Shown here in pieces: positions 42,358-50,945 of a DNA stretch of 64,000 bases. The position numbers were made by a program, and so were the translations under genes. Location of the stretch: the NCBI GenBank assembly GCA_965237775.1, contig OZ250155.1, forward strand, positions 4,898,001 through 4,962,000. The letters run 5' to 3'. The notes below the pieces were generated by a model that saw only the letters and a program-made list of their open reading frames with translations, did not search any database and had not been told where the DNA came from. This stretch comes from CATOSP01 sp965237775 (lineage in GTDB: Bacteria; Chloroflexota; Dehalococcoidia; Lucifugimonadales; UBA3495). The stretch's first letter is position 1, and every line of letters begins with the position of its first letter.

Positions 42358-44235
42358 ATGGCGCGAGGCTTGTCAAAGGTTTCCAGAGGACTACTTCTTA
42401 CCCCACTCGTATTGGCTCTCGTGTTCGTCATTGCCTGTGGGTCCGCTGCCCCGGCGGAACAGGCTGTGACGCAGCAAGAAGCCCCCAAGGAAGTACCTAA
42501 AGAGGTAACCGCACAAACACAAGATACCGTCACGAAAGTCGAAGCTGCCAAGGAAGCGGTAGCCGCACCCGACTCGTATGCGAAGAAGACCCATGAAGGC
42601 GCCGCGAAACAAATCGCGCCGGGGGCTAAGGCAGAACAGAAGGAAAACCCCTACTTCATTGCCGAAGCCAAGCAGGGCGGGTTCATCAACATGAACCAGT
42701 ACGCCGATGTCCGGCAGCGGCTAATCCATCAGTCCTCAGTTTTGAACATGAACATGGCCCCTCTGTTCAACAACCTGATCGAGTACAACCCTGAGACCGC
42801 CGACCAGGGTGATCTCAGGTGTGATCTGTGCGAAAGCTGGGAATTGGCCGAAGACGGCGTAACCTACACCTTCCATGTCCATCCGGACGCCAAGTGGTGG
42901 GACGGCACACCCGTAACGGCCAAAGACGTGGTCTTCAGCCTGGAGAGCATGGTGGCCCCAGACCAGTTCCCAGCCCTCGAGGGCCGCTCCACGTCGACCC
43001 ACTGCAACACCGGTCTCTATTACGATTCCGGTAGCTCCCGTGCGATTGACGCGAAGACCGTCGAAGTTGTCACCAAGTTCCCCACCGCCGGTTTCTTCCC
43101 CGCCATCGCCAACCATACCTGTGTACTCATCCCCGAACACGTCGTGGTGGGACAGGGCATCGCCCAGGGTGGCAGGGACATGGACGTTATAGTCGGCTCC
43201 GGTCCCTTCAAGTTCGTGGAGTACGTCAAGGAAGTCTCCGTTGAATACACCAGGAATGAAGATTACTTCAAGGAAGGCCGCCCCTACATCGAAGGGATGA
43301 AGCACTTCGTGATGACCGACTCCGGCCGCGTCATTGCAGCCTTCAAGACCGGCCAAATCCTCACCAGCAACCAGTCAATCGACAACCTCACCGTTGCCGA
43401 GGCGCTACAGCTCGATGAGGATATGGACACCCTGACCATGCACTGGGCGGGCCCCATCAGCATGATGTACATACAGATGAACACGTCCAAGGCCCCCTTC
43501 GACAAGCCAGAGGTCAGGAAGGCAGTCAACCTCGCCATCAACCCCAAGCCAATCATCGACAATATCAGCGAGGGTATGTACGCCAAGGGCTACCCGCTGC
43601 CTCGAGGCTTCTGGTACAGCCTCCCCGACGCGGAGTACGACAATCTCCCTGGCTACCGGGACGTCGACGGCATGAAGCACCCCGATGACCTGGCCGAGGC
43701 CAATCGCCTCCTGGCCAGCGTGGGTATGGACGGCCCCTTCTCCATCACTCTCCACGCCCGCAACTGCTGCGACTACCCCGACGTTTCCGTGTTGGTCAAG
43801 CAGCAGCTTGAGGAGGCACTGGGCTGGAAGATCACCCTGAAGGTTATGGAGAGCGGCGCAGGCTTCGACGCCTATTGGGCGGGCGATTACCAATTCGCCG
43901 TCCAAGGTGGCAGCATCTTCATGAACGACCCCGACGCCCTCTTCGCCCGCTACATCCGCGGCACTACCCCCCAATGGTCCGGGGGCGGGCGAGGCAAGTA
44001 CTATGCTCCAGAGGGGGTAGAGGCCCTCTTCGACAAACAGGTCCGGGAACCAGACCAGGAGAAGCGGAAGGCCATAGTCCAAGAAATGGCGAGGCTCGCC
44101 TACCAGGGAGCGGCCAACCCCTACATCTACTGGGTTGACCGGCACCACGGGGTGGAGCACCGGATCCAGAACTTCAACTTCACCTATCAGGGATCGCGCT
44201 GGGAGCACGTCTGGTGCGACCCCGAGTGCAAGTAA
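42358..44235 (+). CDS. Peptide/nickel-type ABC transporter substrate-binding lipoprotein 3
   Basis: A 625-residue SBP_bac_5 lipoprotein. The frame is open 72 codons further upstream, but the ATG at 42358 is preceded by GGAGG and starts a proper lipoprotein signal (GLLLTPLVLALVFVIACGS). The linker (QQEAPKEVPKEVTAQTQDTV) is shorter in V-E-K repeats than in the other two. The binding domain is closely similar to binding protein 2, with YTFHVHPDAKWWDGTPVTAK and MYAKGYPLPRGFWYSLPDAE. The permeases DppB2/DppC2 follow after a hairpin and a separate promoter. Function: capture of oligomeric solutes for import. Confidence 0.9.
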   Translation: MARGLSKVSRGLLLTPLVLALVFVIACGSAAPAEQAVTQQEAPKEVPKEVTAQTQDTVTKVEAAKEAVAAPDSYAKKTHEGAAKQIAPGAKAEQKENPYFIAEAKQGGFINMNQYADVRQRLIHQSSVLNMNMAPLFNNLIEYNPETADQGDLRCDLCESWELAEDGVTYTFHVHPDAKWWDGTPVTAKDVVFSLESMVAPDQFPALEGRSTSTHCNTGLYYDSGSSRAIDAKTVEVVTKFPTAGFFPAIANHTCVLIPEHVVVGQGIAQGGRDMDVIVGSGPFKFVEYVKEVSVEYTRNEDYFKEGRPYIEGMKHFVMTDSGRVIAAFKTGQILTSNQSIDNLTVAEALQLDEDMDTLTMHWAGPISMMYIQMNTSKAPFDKPEVRKAVNLAINPKPIIDNISEGMYAKGYPLPRGFWYSLPDAEYDNLPGYRDVDGMKHPDDLAEANRLLASVGMDGPFSITLHARNCCDYPDVSVLVKQQLEEALGWKITLKVMESGAGFDAYWAGDYQFAVQGGSIFMNDPDALFARYIRGTTPQWSGGGRGKYYAPEGVEALFDKQVREPDQEKRKAIVQEMARLAYQGAANPYIYWVDRHHGVEHRIQNFNFTYQGSRWEHVWCDPECK

Positions 44236-44257
44236 CAAAACGTTTACCTGCGCAACA

Positions 44258-44288
44258 ACAGGCCGGCCCCAAACCGGGGTCGGCCTGT
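44258..44288 (+). terminator. Hairpin after binding protein 3
   Basis: ACAGGCCGGCCCC (44258-44270) pairs with GGGGTCGGCCTGT (44276-44288), one G-T wobble, 5-nt loop, 22 bp past the stop. T-rich but interrupted downstream, so termination may be partial. Confidence 0.7.
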
Positions 44289-44413
44289 ATCTCTGTATGC
44301 CGTAACTCCTCCGGCGTAAATCGTTTACACTAGACCCAGGCCCTGGCGAGTCCGGCAAGAATGGCGAAGAATAGGGAAGACATCTGAACTATTTTCCTTC
44401 GCCGATGAGCCTA

Positions 44414-44443
44414 TTGACACGTCATTCGGGCCTATACTATAGT
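44414..44443 (+). promoter_or_regulatory. Promoter of permease pair 2
   Basis: TTGACA (44414-44419) and TATAGT (44438-44443), 18 bp apart, in the same conserved context as the promoter at 42142-42171. TGACAC...GTGTCA forms an inverted repeat across the core promoter. About 180 nt of leader follow; ATTCACACCG near 44576 has a counterpart in the other leader. Confidence 0.65.
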
Positions 44444-44623
44444 GTCATGCGCTCCGGGCTTGGGGAACAGAGTCCCCATAATAAATTACTTCATAATCGG
44501 CTGGCTCAAGGGGGCCGGCAGACGGCAAGGGCATCACTCGGTGGTCACTCAGAAATTACCCGGAAATCAGGCAGTATTCACACCGACCCTGGTGATCGGT
44601 CCCCGTAGGATTCAGGGAGCAAA

Positions 44624-45586
44624 ATGAGGTCATACATAGCCAAGCGGTCCGTCCTATTCATCCCCACGCTGTTCATCGTTACTGTGTTGGTATTCGCCGT
44701 GCTGCGGGTCGTCCCTGGAGACCCCGCGGTGCTGATCCTCGGAGGCGAGGAAGGGGACGACGACTACTCTCAGGAACAGCTCGACGCATTGAGGGCGAAG
44801 CTTGGTACCGATAAACCCATCTACATTCAATACCTCAAGTGGGTGGGCAAAATGCTCAAGGGGGACTTCGGCACGTCCTACTTCTATGAGGGCGACCAAG
44901 TCTTCGACGACATCAAGCACAGGCTCCCGGTAACCATGGAACTGGGTCTCATGTCCCTCATCCTGGCCAGCATAGTGGCCATTCCCCTCGGCGTAATCTC
45001 AGCTATCAAACAGGACACCGTCGGAGATTACATCACCCGGGTAATTACCATCGCCGGCATCGCATTGCCCAATTTCTGGGTCGCGGTGATGACGATCTTC
45101 TTCCTGGTCCTCATCTTTCAATGGGCTCCTCCCTTAGCGTATGAAAAGGTATGGGACGATCCCTGGACTAACTTCCAACAGTTGATTTTCCCGGCGTTCG
45201 CCCTCGGCACCTCCAATATGGCGTTCATTGCACGGATCACCCGCTCCGCGATGCTTGAAGTGCTGCACGAGGACTACATTAGGACAGCCCGGTCCAAGGG
45301 CCTGCGGGAAGGAACGATCATTTCCCGCCACGCCCTTAGAAACGCTCTGCTGCCGGTGGTCACTCTCACTGGCTACGAGTTCGGGCGGCTGATTTCAGGC
45401 ACGGTAATAATTGAGGTGATCTTCCTCGTCCCCGGCATGGGCAGGCTCCTAATTACCGCCATTACCAGCCGGGACTTCCCGGTGATTCAGGCCATCGTGG
45501 TGCTGATAGCAGTGGTCGTGTTGTTGCTAAACCTGCTGCTCGACCTGACCTACGCCTGGCTGAACCCCAGAATTCGGTACAGTTAG
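44624..45586 (+). CDS. ABC transporter permease, DppB/OppB type, operon 2
   Basis: A 320-residue DppB/OppB permease. N-terminal helix KRSVLFIPTLFIVTVLVFAV, then VVPGDPAVLILGG; the EAA loop is RTARSKGLREGTIISRHALR near residue 225, followed by the conserved LLPVVTLTGYEFGRLISGTV. Six transmembrane segments are expected. AGGGAG lies upstream of the ATG. It has its own promoter and should work with DppC2 31 bp downstream and with the binding proteins of this island. The ATP-binding subunits are not in the window. Confidence 0.9.
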   Translation: MRSYIAKRSVLFIPTLFIVTVLVFAVLRVVPGDPAVLILGGEEGDDDYSQEQLDALRAKLGTDKPIYIQYLKWVGKMLKGDFGTSYFYEGDQVFDDIKHRLPVTMELGLMSLILASIVAIPLGVISAIKQDTVGDYITRVITIAGIALPNFWVAVMTIFFLVLIFQWAPPLAYEKVWDDPWTNFQQLIFPAFALGTSNMAFIARITRSAMLEVLHEDYIRTARSKGLREGTIISRHALRNALLPVVTLTGYEFGRLISGTVIIEVIFLVPGMGRLLITAITSRDFPVIQAIVVLIAVVVLLLNLLLDLTYAWLNPRIRYS

Positions 45587-45617
45587 ACCGATAACCTAAC
45601 TTCAAGGTATTGCAGAA

Positions 45618-46601
45618 ATGGCTCAAGAACAGAGTCCCGCCGGAGCGATTCCGGATCAGCAAGCGGCTGTCGTCCCAGCCCCTTCCATATTCGTCCTGCC
45701 TCCCAAGCGGACCTTGGCGCAGCACGTGCTCTACTTTGTTACACGCAAGCCTCTTGGGACGTTCGGCGCCGTGGTTGCGGGATGCCTAATCCTGATGGCC
45801 ATCTTCGCCCCCGTGATCGCGACCTACAACCCCTACAAAATCATTAGCGAGTGCCCCGAGCAGAAACGCCTGAGTTGCAAATGGGCCAACCCTGGGGCCA
45901 AGTCCGAAAGGCCCGTCGGGACGATGTGGTTCGGAGCCGACCACCTGGGTCGCGATGTCTTTAGCCGGCTCATATATGGCGCGCGGATATCCCTATACGT
46001 TGGCATTATCGCGTCCTTGGTTGGCTGCACAATAGGCATGATGGTTGGAGTCATCAGCGTTCACTTCGGCGGGGTTACCGATCTGACCGCCCAGCGGTTT
46101 ATCGACGCCTTGATCTCCTTCCCAACCCTGATTCTCGCAATCGCCATTATGGCCACACTCGGCGCTTCATTGCTCAACGTGATTATCGCCTTGAGCATCG
46201 TGTATATACCAAGCACCGCCCGCATCATGCGCGCCCAGTTCCTGGCGATTAAGGAAATGGACTACATCCTGGCGTCCCAGGCCGTCGGCGCGGGCAACTG
46301 GCGGATCATGATAAAGCACATGATCCCCAACTGCTTCGCCCTTTACCTGGTAATATTCACGTTCCATCTCGGCGGAGCGATCATCGCCGAAGCTTCCCTC
46401 AGCTTCCTGGGCGTCGGCACACCCATCGACGTGCCGTCCTGGGGTGGGATGCTCAGCGGCGCCACCGCCCAGTCAGTGTCCCTGGCCCCCTATCTTGCGA
46501 TATTCCCCGGCCTGGCTATCGCCATCGTAGTCTTCTCCTGGAATGTCCTGGGAGACGCGCTGCGGGACGTGCTCGACCCCAGGCTCCGGGGCGCCAGCTA
46601 G
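45618..46601 (+). CDS. ABC transporter permease, DppC/OppC type, operon 2
   Basis: A 327-residue DppC/OppC permease. Compared with DppC1 it has an extra periplasmic segment near residues 75-100 (ISECPEQKRLSCKWANPGAK) with two cysteines that could form a disulfide. The WFGADHLGRDVFSRLIYGAR motif and the EAA loop DYILASQAVGAGNWRIMIKH follow. The end DALRDVLDPRLRGAS is standard. Together with DppB2 it forms the second channel. No ATPase gene follows; the next gene is a small lipoprotein. Confidence 0.9.
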   Translation: MAQEQSPAGAIPDQQAAVVPAPSIFVLPPKRTLAQHVLYFVTRKPLGTFGAVVAGCLILMAIFAPVIATYNPYKIISECPEQKRLSCKWANPGAKSERPVGTMWFGADHLGRDVFSRLIYGARISLYVGIIASLVGCTIGMMVGVISVHFGGVTDLTAQRFIDALISFPTLILAIAIMATLGASLLNVIIALSIVYIPSTARIMRAQFLAIKEMDYILASQAVGAGNWRIMIKHMIPNCFALYLVIFTFHLGGAIIAEASLSFLGVGTPIDVPSWGGMLSGATAQSVSLAPYLAIFPGLAIAIVVFSWNVLGDALRDVLDPRLRGAS

Positions 46602-46793
46602 GAGCCAGCCCTCTAGACACAGGTGCCCTACGCCAAAGGCGGCGGCTCAATGGGAATCCGGTCTAACTACGGAAGATGACTGTCGGTGGCGTGCGTTGCG
46701 CCACGATGTCACCTAACCACTAAAAGACCATGAAAAACTGCCTGGGCGCGGGAATACGGGAACCGATTAAGTCCCAAACGAGGAAGGTCCGTT

Positions 46794-47297
46794 ATGCGAA
46801 CCATCGCCACCTTCGCGCTTCTGGCCTTGGGGATTATTGCCCTCACAGGTTGCGGCGCGTCCAGCCCAAGCGGAGGATCGACCGATGGCGGCGCCGCTGG
46901 CCCAGCGGACCCGGCCGCAATGGTTTCGCAAACCGAACAGATGGGGTTTATCCCCTCTTCTAAAGCTGGTCAGCACGTGGGAGAAGAAGCCACCGTTCGT
47001 GGCCTCGTAAAAGATTATCAGTGGATTTCTGGTAGACCCAAGAGACCTCATTTGCTCCTATTCGACACCGGAGCCCTCATCGAACGGGGATCCTCTATCT
47101 CCGAACAGGAAATCCCCGACACCTTCACGGTGGTTATTTGGAAGGAAGACGCCCTCGCAAACTTCCCTAGCAGCACCAATTTCGGCCCCGTATATTTGGA
47201 CAAAGTTGTCTGCGTGACCGGGACTATAGAAATCGACTTTGGCGACAGACCTTCGATCAGGGCCACACACGCGGACCAGCTTAAGGCCGACTGCTAA
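46794..47297 (+). CDS. Small lipoprotein with predicted OB-fold-like domain
   Basis: A 167-residue lipoprotein: signal peptide MRTIATFALLALGIIALTGC with lipobox LTGC, a Gly/Ser/Ala-rich linker, then a domain of alternating strands (HVGEEATVRGLVKDYQW, HLLLFDTGAL, FTVVIWKEDALANF, KVVCVTGTIEIDFGDRPSI). The pattern resembles OB-fold domains found in small secreted or nucleic-acid-binding proteins, but this is inference from strand pattern only. A terminator follows. It lies just after the transporter permeases and could be surface-exposed on the same membrane. No recognised family. Confidence 0.6.
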   Translation: MRTIATFALLALGIIALTGCGASSPSGGSTDGGAAGPADPAAMVSQTEQMGFIPSSKAGQHVGEEATVRGLVKDYQWISGRPKRPHLLLFDTGALIERGSSISEQEIPDTFTVVIWKEDALANFPSSTNFGPVYLDKVVCVTGTIEIDFGDRPSIRATHADQLKADC

Positions 47298-47308
47298 TTG
47301 CCCTTCCG

Positions 47309-47335
47309 GTCCGGCCCTGTGATCCGGGGCCGGAC
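47309..47335 (+). terminator. Terminator after the small lipoprotein gene
   Basis: GTCCGGCCC (47309-47317) and GGGCCGGAC (47327-47335) form a perfect 9-bp stem with a 9-nt loop, 12 bp after the stop. Confidence 0.75.
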
Positions 47336-47830
47336 TTAGTTACCCCAGTCCAATTTCTCCGCCCACAGACTCCCGCCACGAATCGGCGGCCATCGCGCCT
47401 CTTTCGATGAAACCTCGAGGGCGCGCCAGGCGGCCAGAGGCCCCCCGTGCCGTTCCCGGCCAGTCACACCTTTCCGGGCTCGACCCGGAAACCGGGAATT
47501 CTTCCCCGCGAGTGCGTACCAAGGCCCCACCATACCCGGCTTCCAGTTTCCGCTTGAGCCAACCGTGACGTTGTCTGGATCGCCTAATAGAACGAAAATC
47601 CGCTACATTCATCGCACATACCGGAGGCGGACGTGGCTGCATCTGCTATCCATGACCGTCAAAAACCGTGGGGAACCAGCCTGAGCCACGTTAGCCAACT
47701 CCGGAGTATTCAAACCAAACCCCTTCCCCGCTGATGGAGAAGCGGTTTGGCATGCAGGACAGCGGTGAGGACGGACCGGCAAATCAGGTCCGGTGAGGAG
47801 ATTCTGGAGGACTAAGGGGATCTTGGAAGG
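47336..47830. other. Non-coding stretch between lipoprotein and propeller genes
   Basis: About 495 bp between converging genes. Open frames here (for example 47336-47533 on the minus strand) have no ribosome-binding site or recognisable family pattern. CCAAACC...GGTTTGG near 47715-47750 is a weak hairpin that could end the minus-strand propeller gene. Otherwise I see nothing. Confidence 0.5.
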
Positions 47831-49291
47831 CTAGTTAGAGGCGGTGACGGCGTGGAGCGCCCCGCCTTCAGTAACTACGTACATGGTGTCTCCGGCGACT
47901 ATGGGACTGGCCATGATCTGTCCGGTGCCGGCGTCGAAGTCCCATAAGACCTCACCGGTCTCGACGTCCAGACCAAAGACCTTCCCGCTTTCCGCACCCG
48001 CCAAGACCGTTTTCCCAGCGACGGTTGGCTCCACGGATAAAGGTTCTTCGAGCTGGGTCGCCCAGACCTTGCCTCCATTCTGGGAATCACGGGCAAACAC
48101 CTGGCCCTCCACCGTCGCCCCGATTACCTTGTCGTGGGCCACGGACAGCAGGCCTTTGATCTGACCGCCTACCCGCTTGGACCAGAGCCCTCCGGGCTGT
48201 ACGGGGCGCGTTTCGATCACCTGCCAGACGAATAGATTGATCTTCACTTTGAACCACTTCCGTTGACCGGGCCATGACGTGGCCAATCGGTCAATTGCCC
48301 ATACCCAACCCCTGTCGCTGCTGAAGTAAACGATATCGCCATTGACCGTGGGGCCGCCGCCGAAACGCTGCCGGCCAGTGTCGAACATCAACTGCTGTTT
48401 GCCCGATTCGGCGTCCACCAGGTATACAAGGCTGTCCTGAGAGGCCACTACCACCGTGCCGTCGTAGTAGGCCACGGGCGATACAATCCAGTCCTCAGTG
48501 AGGAAATTCCACAACTCCTCTCCGGACGTGACGTCCAAAGCATGGAGCAGGCGGTCGCCCGACCCGAAGTAGAGCGTGCCATCGGCGATGATCGGAGCTG
48601 CGGAGATCGGCTGGCGCAGGTCCACCGACCACTGTGGCAACCCGGTAGCGCTGTCCAACGCCACTATCAGTCCCGGCGTGTAACACGCAATCACGAGGTC
48701 TCCGCTTACGGCGGGACTCGAACTGGAAGGTATTCCGGTGTCGTACTCCCACAGCAGGTTCCCGTTGGACTCGTCCAGGGCCACGGTGCGGCCATCCCCC
48801 GTGGTCAGGAAAACGCGGCCATCGACCACCACCGGAGCCGACTCTAGCGGCTTGTCATCCACGAAAGCCCACTTGACCTGCCCAGGGATCGGGGCCTGGT
48901 CTGGAGTGAACCCGGTGTTCTGGGCGTCGAACCGGCCCAGGGACCAGGCGCCCGGCCCTGAATGGGCCTGCATGTCGGTCAGAGCTCCGGGAGGGTTCGG
49001 CCCCCATTGGAAATAGGCGGACATCCACCAGATGACCGCGGCCAGAATAAGCGCCAGCGGCAGCCACTTGACTATCATCCCGGCGCTTAGGAGCCGGAGC
49101 CACCATGCCTTGGGCGCGTTGTCGGCGGGGAACAAGGGCGCGATGCCATCCAGGACCATCCAGCAGTTGCGGCAACGCTCTTCCCCCTCTCCGGGGTTCT
49201 CGTATCCACAGGACCGGCACTGCCTCATCTGCTCTGTCGAAACCCCTGGCGGCGCGCCGGGGTCATTCAACGGCATTCCGCTAGATGTCAT
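47831..49291 (-). CDS. Membrane-anchored PQQ-type beta-propeller protein with zinc-ribbon N-terminus
   Basis: A 486-residue protein on the minus strand. Near residue 20 a four-Cys zinc ribbon (CRSCGYENPGEGEERCRNC) is followed by one transmembrane helix (WLPLALILAAVIWWMSAYF) and then a propeller of repeating SAPVVVDGRVFLTTGDGRTV, ALDESNGNLLWEYDTG and APIIADGTLYFGSGDRLL type blades. PQQ-like propellers bind quinones or act as scaffolds such as BamB. The zinc ribbon would be cytoplasmic and the propeller outside. The ATG at 49291 is used; GGGAGG is only 2 nt away, so an ATG five codons later is possible. It diverges from the acyl-CoA dehydrogenase cluster. Confidence 0.8.
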   Translation of the reverse strand: MTSSGMPLNDPGAPPGVSTEQMRQCRSCGYENPGEGEERCRNCWMVLDGIAPLFPADNAPKAWWLRLLSAGMIVKWLPLALILAAVIWWMSAYFQWGPNPPGALTDMQAHSGPGAWSLGRFDAQNTGFTPDQAPIPGQVKWAFVDDKPLESAPVVVDGRVFLTTGDGRTVALDESNGNLLWEYDTGIPSSSSPAVSGDLVIACYTPGLIVALDSATGLPQWSVDLRQPISAAPIIADGTLYFGSGDRLLHALDVTSGEELWNFLTEDWIVSPVAYYDGTVVVASQDSLVYLVDAESGKQQLMFDTGRQRFGGGPTVNGDIVYFSSDRGWVWAIDRLATSWPGQRKWFKVKINLFVWQVIETRPVQPGGLWSKRVGGQIKGLLSVAHDKVIGATVEGQVFARDSQNGGKVWATQLEEPLSVEPTVAGKTVLAGAESGKVFGLDVETGEVLWDFDAGTGQIMASPIVAGDTMYVVTEGGALHAVTASN

Positions 49292-49418
49292 ATCCTCCCT
49301 AAAAGGGCCCACCGCCCTCGCGGTCTGATTCGAAACAGGTCCAGGCTCTGGATAACGAATTCCAAAGACGCCAAAAATGATACCCACACCTATAGATACA
49401 AAAGTGCGGAGCTAATCG

Positions 49419-49447
49419 AGTGTAGTTGTACTGGCCGGTACTGTCAA
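49419..49447 (-). promoter_or_regulatory. Promoter of the propeller gene
   Basis: On the minus strand, TTGACA (49447-49442) and TACACT (49424-49419) are 17 bp apart, about 130 bp upstream of the start codon. It lies back to back with the promoter at 49488-49516. Confidence 0.6.
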
Positions 49448-49487
49448 TGTGAGCGGCTATCCGCGCGCCCGTCCGCGCCCCACAAGG

Positions 49488-49516
49488 TTGACAAAGAGAG
49501 GTGGACGGGCTATATT
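49488..49516 (+). promoter_or_regulatory. Promoter of the acyl-CoA dehydrogenase cluster
   Basis: A perfect TTGACA (49488-49493) and TATATT (49511-49516) are 17 bp apart, 82 bp before the ATG at 49599. Confidence 0.7.
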
Positions 49517-49598
49517 TTCGGCCACCATAGAGATACTATGATAGGCTGCGTCTGGCTAGGCGCGCCGCATCCACATCGATGCCAGGAGGAGGCTCTTC

Positions 49599-50822
49599 AT
49601 GGACTTCAAGTACCACCACACACCCGAGCAGGAAGCGTTCAGACAGGAAGTCCGGACCTGGTTGGAAGAGAACGTTCCGGACCAAATGCGCGCGCCTGTG
49701 GACCGGCTAGACCTTACCGAAGAGCACTACAAGTTCTGGCGCGAGATGCACCAGACCCTCGCCGCCAGGGGTTGGCTCTATCCCACCTATCCCAAGGAAT
49801 ATGGCGGGGGAGGTCTTAGCGGCGAGCATGAGACCATCCTCAACGAGGAATTCGAACGGGCGAGGGTAGTTCCCGACTTCACCAATACCTACGTCTTCCC
49901 CACCCTTCTGGTTTGGGGTACGGATGATCAGAAGCGCAACCTGTTGGCCCCCATCCTGAAGGCCGAAAAGGTCGCATTCCAGAATTTCACCGAGCCTAAC
50001 GCCGGTTCCGACCTGGCATCCCTGCAGAGCCGGGCCGTCCGCGACGGAGACGACTGGATCATCACGGGGCAAAAAACCTTCATCAGCGGCCACGGTGACC
50101 CCGATTACCTGTTCGGCCCCATTGTGACCGACCCGAACGCTCCCCGGCATCGGAACCTCGGGTACTTCCTGATTCCGTGCCCCTCGCCAGGGCTGGAGCT
50201 TTCCCGGCTGAACCTGCTCACCGGCAACGACCAGAGCTTCATCTTTATGGACAACGTTCGCGTGCCCGGTGACCACCTGATCGGCGGGGACCAAGAAGGC
50301 TGGCAGGTGACCCAGACTACCTTGGAGATCGAGCACGGCGGACGGGGCGCCGTCCTTCCCCGTGACGAGGCGCTGGACAACCTGCTCCTGTACGTTCACG
50401 GCACCAGCAGCAACGGCGGTAAACTCGGCGAAGACCCCATCGTGCAGCAAGGCGCGATGGAGGCCTATATAGAGTCCCGTGTAAACGACCTGTTCTCCAA
50501 GCGAAACTACTGGATGTACCAGGCCCGACAGGAGATGACTTACCACGGCTCCCAGAGCGCCTTTTTCCGTAAGATCTACCGGATGAGGAACGCCGACCGC
50601 TCCCGGGACATCATGGGCATGTACTCCCTACTGGGAGTCAATGACCCGCGGGCCCCCTTCGGCGGTCAGCCGGAAGTCTACCAGCGCAGCAGCTTGACCG
50701 GAGCCCATCCCGGCGGCACTCTGGAAATCCAGAAGGTCATCATGGCCCGTCGGCTGGGCATCAGCCGGACGAGAGAGAGGGCCGCGGCCACTCCGTCCAC
50801 TTCGGGCGTGTCTGGCGTCTAA
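49599..50822 (+). CDS. Acyl-CoA dehydrogenase 1
   Basis: A 407-residue acyl-CoA dehydrogenase. N-terminal helical domain starts MDFKYHHTPEQEAFRQEVRT; the middle beta domain has FQNFTEPNAGSDLASLQ near 128 and WIITGQKTFISGHGDPDY; the C-terminal domain has the FAD/tetramer motif AHPGGTLEIQKVIMARRLGI near 370. These flavoenzymes put a double bond into acyl-CoA and pass electrons to ETF. AGGAGG lies upstream of the ATG, and a strong promoter upstream. It is the complete member of a four-gene tandem array with 50990, 51809 and 53144 and may form heteromers with them. Confidence 0.9.
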   Translation: MDFKYHHTPEQEAFRQEVRTWLEENVPDQMRAPVDRLDLTEEHYKFWREMHQTLAARGWLYPTYPKEYGGGGLSGEHETILNEEFERARVVPDFTNTYVFPTLLVWGTDDQKRNLLAPILKAEKVAFQNFTEPNAGSDLASLQSRAVRDGDDWIITGQKTFISGHGDPDYLFGPIVTDPNAPRHRNLGYFLIPCPSPGLELSRLNLLTGNDQSFIFMDNVRVPGDHLIGGDQEGWQVTQTTLEIEHGGRGAVLPRDEALDNLLLYVHGTSSNGGKLGEDPIVQQGAMEAYIESRVNDLFSKRNYWMYQARQEMTYHGSQSAFFRKIYRMRNADRSRDIMGMYSLLGVNDPRAPFGGQPEVYQRSSLTGAHPGGTLEIQKVIMARRLGISRTRERAAATPSTSGVSGV

Positions 50823-50945
50823 ACCGCCGCCTATACCCGGCAATGAGACCATTCTCCCGCGCCAGCACAGGGCGTTAGCAACACTCATCAAAGACTGCGG
50901 GCGGTTCCTGCCCGCAGTTTTGGCGCACATCGTTAGAGGTCTACC

